Shown here piece by piece: positions 5,764 through 8,851 of a stretch of 8,851 nucleotides of DNA; the stretch's first letter is position 1, and each line of letters opens with the position of its first letter. Origin of the DNA: Clostridia bacterium (GTDB lineage: Bacteria > Bacillota > Clostridia > UBA1381); assembly GCA_900770405.1 (NCBI GenBank), contig CAAGKL010000219.1:1-8851 (forward strand), read 5' to 3'. Position numbers and translations under genes: made by a program. The notes under the pieces are model-generated. The model worked only from the letters and a program-made list of their open reading frames with translations. It was not told the origin of the DNA and searched no databases.

Positions 5764-6978
5764 TTATTTTTCGTTCTTGCTCTTCATCATTGCGCGAACC
5801 TTGAGCGGAAGTCCGAACAGGTTGATAAAGCCCGCTGCGTCCTTGTGGCTGTAGAGCTCGTGGCTGTCACCGAAGGAGGCAATGTCCTCGTTGTAGAGCG
5901 AGTATGGGCTCGTTGCGCCGGCAGGCGTTGCCGCGCCCTTATAAAGCTTGAGCGTAACCTCGCCGGTGACGGTCTCCTCCATAGAGTCAACCATAGCCGA
6001 GAGCGCCTCACGCAAGGGTGTGTACCATTTTCCGTCGTAAACCAGCTCCGCGAACTTAATCGCCGCCTGGCGCTTGAAGCTTTGCGTATCGCGGTCAAGG
6101 CACAGATACTCGAGCTCCTGCAAAGCCGCGTAGAGAATCGTGCCGCCCGGTGTCTCGTAAACGCCGCGCGATTTCATTCCGACAAGGCGATCCTCGACGA
6201 TGTCGGCGATGCCGATGCCGTTCTCGCCGCCGAGCTTATTCAGCTTTTCAACCAGCTGACGCGGCGCGGTTTTCACGCCGTCAATCGACACGGGCACGCC
6301 CTTCTCAAAGCCGATTTTCACATATGTCGGCTTATCCGGCGCCTTCTCGGGCGATACCGACAGCTTTAAAAGGCTGTCGAGCTTGGGCTCGTTTGCCGGG
6401 TTTTCAAGATCCATTCCCTCGTGGCTGATATGCCAGATATTGCGGTCGCGCGAGTAAAGATCCTTCTTCGTAACGGGGATTTCGATGTTATGCGCCTGTG
6501 CGTAATCAACCGCGTCCTCACGCGATTTGATGTCCCAGATACGCCAGGGAGCTATAATTTTGAGGTGCGGCGCGAGCGCCTTTATCGTGAGCTCGAACCG
6601 AACCTGGTCATTGCCCTTTCCGGTTGCTCCGTGGCAGATTGCGACAGCGCCCTCTTTCTCGGCAATTTCCACAAGCCGGCGCGCGATTATCGGACGTGCG
6701 TGCGATGTGCCGAGCAGATATTTGCCCTCGTAAACCGCACCCGCCTTAAGCGTCGGGAAGATGAAGTCGGAGACGTACTCATCGCGCAGATCCTCGATGT
6801 AAAGCTTGGACGCGCCCGCTTTTTTTGCGCGCTCCTCAAGCCCCTCGGTTTCCTTGCCCTGACCTACATCGCCGCAGACAGCGATTACGTCATAGTCGTA
6901 ATTCTCCTTCAGCCAGGGAATAATGATTGATGTGTCAAGACCGCCCGAATAGGCGAGAACAACTTTTTCTTTAGCCAT
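5764..6978 (-). CDS. argG: Argininosuccinate synthase
   Basis: ArgG joins citrulline and aspartate with ATP to make argininosuccinate, the step before ArgH. The 404-residue length is normal. The ATP-binding P-loop KVVLAYSGGLDTS spans residues 5-17, and the second family signature GATGKGNDQVRFE spans 117-129. DVGQG (37-41) and TSHARPIIAR (91-100) are also conserved. The frame is open back to 7032, but that extension covers the promoter. ATG 6978 starts MAKEKVVLAYSGG, as expected, and GGAGG (6994-6990) lies 11 bases upstream, a slightly long gap. It is the first gene of the leftward argG-argH-transporter operon and is divergent from ruvC. Confidence 0.97.
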   Translation of the reverse strand: MAKEKVVLAYSGGLDTSIIIPWLKENYDYDVIAVCGDVGQGKETEGLEERAKKAGASKLYIEDLRDEYVSDFIFPTLKAGAVYEGKYLLGTSHARPIIARRLVEIAEKEGAVAICHGATGKGNDQVRFELTIKALAPHLKIIAPWRIWDIKSREDAVDYAQAHNIEIPVTKKDLYSRDRNIWHISHEGMDLENPANEPKLDSLLKLSVSPEKAPDKPTYVKIGFEKGVPVSIDGVKTAPRQLVEKLNKLGGENGIGIADIVEDRLVGMKSRGVYETPGGTILYAALQELEYLCLDRDTQSFKRQAAIKFAELVYDGKWYTPLREALSAMVDSMEETVTGEVTLKLYKGAATPAGATSPYSLYNEDIASFGDSHELYSHKDAAGFINLFGLPLKVRAMMKSKNEK

Positions 6979-7020
6979 AGCTTGCAATTCCTCCGTTCGT
7001 GTTATATAATTACAATTGAC

Positions 7021-7049
7021 ATTATACACCATACTTTTGCAAATTGCAA
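7021..7049 (-). promoter_or_regulatory. Sigma-A promoter for argG operon
   Basis: On the minus strand TTGCAA (7049-7044), a 17-base spacer and TATAAT (7026-7021) form a good promoter about 43 bases upstream of the argG ATG. Its -35 box is one copy of a doubled TTGCAA, and the other copy is the likely -35 of the opposing ruvC promoter. Arginine genes in Firmicutes are usually controlled by ArgR/AhrC. Only a half-site-like ATGAATAA is seen on this strand (7073-7066), which is not enough to call an ARG box. Confidence 0.7.
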
Positions 7050-7066
7050 TAGAAAAATGTTATAAT
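7037..7066 (+). promoter_or_regulatory. Sigma-A promoter for ruvC
   Basis: TTGCAA at 7037-7042, an 18-base spacer and TATAAT at 7061-7066 face ruvC, whose start is at 7094. The leader would be only about 20 bases, mostly the ribosome binding site. The promoter overlaps the divergent argG promoter, so the two may compete for RNA polymerase or share a regulator. Confidence 0.6.
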
Positions 7067-7093
7067 TATTCATTTTTTTGAGGAGTGTTTTTT

Positions 7094-7594
7094 GTGATTA
7101 TTTTAGGTATCGACCCCGGCTACGCAATCGTCGGAATCGGCGTACTGGAGTACAAAAGCGGCAAATTTCGCCCGATTGAGTACAATGCTATAACCACGTC
7201 GGCGCAGTTTTCCCAGAGTCTGCGGCTGAAAATTATATACGAAGAAATCGGTGCATATTTGGATAAATATACACCCAGCGCGGTTGCAATCGAGGAGCTT
7301 TTCTTCAACAGCAACCAGAAAACGGCGATTGCCGTTGCGCAGGCGCGCGGGGTTCTCGTCGCGCAGACGGCGGTGCGCGGGATTCCGATTTACGAGTACA
7401 CGCCGCTGCAGATTAAGCAGTCGGTGACCGGCTACGGCAGGGCGGACAAGGCGCAGGTGCAGCAGATGGTGAAGCTGCTTCTGGGGCTAAACGCAATCCC
7501 GAAGCCGGACGATGCCGCCGACGCGATGGCGGTCGCAATCTGCCACGCGCACAGCGCCAAAACCAACGATATTCTCGGAACAAACCGCCTGTAG
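7094..7594 (+). CDS. ruvC: Holliday junction endonuclease RuvC
   Basis: RuvC cuts four-way DNA junctions late in homologous recombination, working as a dimer with RuvAB. The 166-residue length is normal. The RNase H-like acidic residues are visible: D7 in ILGIDPG, E67 in AVAIEELFF and the pair in KPDDAADAMAVAICH (D140 and D143). YTPLQIKQSVTGYGRADKAQVQQMV (103-127 region) is the conserved DNA-contact stretch. GTG 7094 is chosen over GTG 7085 because GAGGAG (7080-7085) stands eight bases before it, and the protein then starts VIILGIDPG with the catalytic aspartate at position 7, as in other RuvC proteins. The gene is followed by 143 bases and a separate promoter for ruvA. Confidence 0.96.
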   Translation: MIILGIDPGYAIVGIGVLEYKSGKFRPIEYNAITTSAQFSQSLRLKIIYEEIGAYLDKYTPSAVAIEELFFNSNQKTAIAVAQARGVLVAQTAVRGIPIYEYTPLQIKQSVTGYGRADKAQVQQMVKLLLGLNAIPKPDDAADAMAVAICHAHSAKTNDILGTNRL

Positions 7595-7638
7595 GCGCAG
7601 TCTAATTATCGGGTGCCCCTTTTTCGGGCGCGCAAAAT

Positions 7639-7693
7639 GTAACACAACCGTAACAGGGCATTTATTGACCTTTTGCCGCCGCGGGTGTATAAT
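7639..7693 (+). promoter_or_regulatory. Promoter for ruvA-ruvB with upstream direct repeat
   Basis: TTGACC (7665-7670), a 17-base spacer and TATAAT (7688-7693) make a near-consensus sigma-A promoter about 45 bases before ruvA. Just upstream, GTAACA occurs at 7639-7644 and again at 7650-7655, spaced by exactly 11 bases, about one helical turn. This would place a bound regulator on one face of the DNA next to the -35 box. No LexA/DinR-type box was recognised. The promoter is well supported. The operator role is a guess. Confidence 0.7.
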
Positions 7694-7737
7694 TAATATG
7701 TATACCCATACGATTTTAAAAAAACGGAGGAACGGCT

Positions 7738-8325
7738 TTGTACTATTATATAAAGGGCGAAAAGGTCTTGTCCTGCGACGGCTTTGTCGTGATTGACGCG
7801 GGCGGCGTCGGATACAAAATTTACACCTCGAGCACATCGCTTGCCGCGCTCGGCGAGGGCACGGTCACGGTCTACACCGAACTGGTCGTGCGCGAGGACG
7901 CGCAGGAGCTCTACGGCTTTGCGACAAACGAGGAGCTCGCAATGTTCCGCAATCTTGTCTCAGTCGGCGGCGTCGGGCCGAAGGCGGCTCTGGCGGTATT
8001 ATCCGCGCTCACGCCGCATGCACTCGCGCTGGCAATCATCAGCGACGACGCAAAGGCTATCACCAAGGCGCAGGGCGTCGGGCCGAAGCTCGCCAAGCGC
8101 ATCATTTTAGAGCTCGCCGGCAAGCTCAAAAACGAGGATTTGCTCCCCTCGGGGCTCGACGTGCAGGCGATTTCCGAACCGCTCTCCGACAATATGAGCG
8201 AGGCGTGCGCAGCGCTGACCGTGCTGGGCTATTCCGCCTCCGACGCGCGGCGCGCGGTCGCGGGGCTCGACAGCGGTCTCGGCGTCGAGGAAATGGTTCG
8301 CCAAGCCCTCAAAAGGCTCATTTAA
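7738..8325 (+). CDS. ruvA: Holliday junction branch migration protein RuvA
   Basis: RuvA binds four-way junctions as a tetramer and loads the RuvB motor. The 195-residue length is normal. Residues 1-64 form the OB-fold domain (MYYYIKGEKV start, GGVGYKIY, REDAQELYGF). Two helix-hairpin-helix motifs follow, with LVSVGGVGPKAALAVLS at 73-89 and ITKAQGVGPKLAKRIILEL at 108-126. The C-terminal domain that touches RuvB is at about 150-195 (ACAALTVLGYSASDARRAV, then VEEMVRQALKRL). The start is TTG 7738, with GGAGG (7726-7730) seven bases upstream. It is separated from ruvC by its own promoter and followed by ruvB after 15 bases. Confidence 0.96.
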   Translation: MYYYIKGEKVLSCDGFVVIDAGGVGYKIYTSSTSLAALGEGTVTVYTELVVREDAQELYGFATNEELAMFRNLVSVGGVGPKAALAVLSALTPHALALAIISDDAKAITKAQGVGPKLAKRIILELAGKLKNEDLLPSGLDVQAISEPLSDNMSEACAALTVLGYSASDARRAVAGLDSGLGVEEMVRQALKRLI

Positions 8326-8340
8326 CCGGAGGTGCGCAAT

Positions 8341-8851
8341 ATGATTTTTGACGACAACGAAAGAATTGTGAACGGCGGCTACACCGAGGAGGATGCCGAA
8401 ATCGAGCTCGGGCTGCGCCCGCGAAAGCTCAGTGAATACACCGGTCAGGAAAAGGTCAAGGGCAATCTTGAAATCTACATCAAGGCGGCGCTCGAACGGC
8501 GCGAGGCGCTCGACCACGTTCTGCTCTACGGCCCGCCCGGGCTCGGCAAAACCACGCTCGCCGGCGTAATCGCAAACGAAATGGGCGTGAACATACGCAT
8601 AACCAGCGGCCCCGCAATCGAAAAGGCGGGCGACCTTGCGGCAATACTTACCAACCTGTCGACGAACGACATTCTGTTCATCGACGAAATCCACCGTATG
8701 TCGCGCACGGTCGAGGAAATCCTATACCCCGCGATGGAGGACTACGCGCTCGAAACCAGCATCGGCAAGGGTCCATCGGAGAAGTCGATACGGCTCGCCC
8801 TGCCGAAATTCACGCTCATCGGCGCAACCCCCCGTCTCGGGCTTTTAAGCG
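8341..8851 (+). CDS. ruvB: Holliday junction helicase RuvB, N-terminal half, cut by window edge
   Basis: RuvB is the AAA+ ATPase that drives branch migration with RuvA. The window holds 170 full codons of an expected total of about 340. Walker A GPPGLGKT is at 64-71, and Walker B ILFIDEIH is at 111-118. Other conserved blocks are LRPRKLSEYTGQEKVKGNL (25-43), TSGPAIEKAGDLAAIL (88-103) and EEILYPAMEDY (125-135). GGAGG (8328-8332) lies eight bases before the ATG, which follows the ruvA stop by 15 bases, so the two are co-transcribed. The sensor-1 block reads GATPRLGLLS rather than the usual GATTRxG form. The proline codon CCC is at 8830-8832, close to the right edge. This may be natural variation or an end-of-sequence error. 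Confidence 0.95.
   Translation, partial: MIFDDNERIVNGGYTEEDAEIELGLRPRKLSEYTGQEKVKGNLEIYIKAALERREALDHVLLYGPPGLGKTTLAGVIANEMGVNIRITSGPAIEKAGDLAAILTNLSTNDILFIDEIHRMSRTVEEILYPAMEDYALETSIGKGPSEKSIRLALPKFTLIGATPRLGLLS

Noticed and set aside
7056..7073. ArgR/AhrC ARG box upstream of argG
   Set aside because: Only one half (ATGAATAA on the minus strand) resembles the box. The other half does not match, so a regulatory site is not called.
7587..7633. Terminator after ruvC
   Set aside because: A short inverted repeat over the stop codon and a six-pair hairpin around 7613-7631 are present, but neither is followed by a T-run.
1..8851. CRISPR arrays, insertion sequences, tRNA or rRNA genes, phage or toxin modules
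   Set aside because: No regularly spaced repeats, transposase-like proteins, terminal inverted repeats or structural RNA sequences were recognised. The window is mainly core housekeeping genes.

Overview
The window looks like a chromosomal segment of a Gram-positive bacterium, most likely a clostridial Firmicute of mixed base composition. The support is indirect: strong GGAGG-type ribosome binding sites at most genes, frequent TTG and GTG starts, near-consensus sigma-A promoters with 17-18 base spacers, a structured leader ahead of rplM-rpsI, and a small ribbon-helix-helix protein of a kind common in Clostridia. Genus and species cannot be read from the sequence.

Layout, left to right. Bases 1-30 are probably the first ten codons of a leftward gene. 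A long AT-rich divergent region with several TGTTACA-like motifs leads into a HAD-family phosphatase (302-961). A consensus promoter and a hairpin-containing leader then drive rplM-rpsI (ribosomal proteins L13 and S9), closed by a strong terminator. The next 490 bases look empty, but the minus strand holds a broken ribbon-helix-helix gene (2220-2398) whose two halves are in different frames at a T4/A4 run. A rightward gene for a single-pass membrane protein with an OB-fold-like C-terminal domain follows (2488-3390). Its end meets the leftward cluster at a perfect bidirectional terminator.

The leftward cluster, in transcription order, is argG, argH and an EamA/DMT-family transporter. ArgG and ArgH carry out the last two steps of arginine synthesis (citrulline to argininosuccinate to arginine plus fumarate). 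The transporter starts inside the 3' end of argH and is probably translationally coupled to it. argG and ruvC are divergent, and their promoters overlap around a doubled TTGCAA motif.

The rightward cluster encodes the Holliday-junction machinery: ruvC, then, behind its own promoter, ruvA and ruvB. ruvB runs off the right edge. RuvA and RuvB form the branch-migration motor and RuvC cuts the junction.

Most of the window is housekeeping. No new multi-gene system is evident. The points most worth a second look are the frameshifted ribbon-helix-helix gene, a 15-base near-identical palindromic motif found in two intergenic regions, the shared argG/ruvC control region, the argG-argH intercistronic hairpin, the truncated-looking start of the OB-fold membrane protein, and an unusual residue in the RuvB sensor-1 motif at the window edge.
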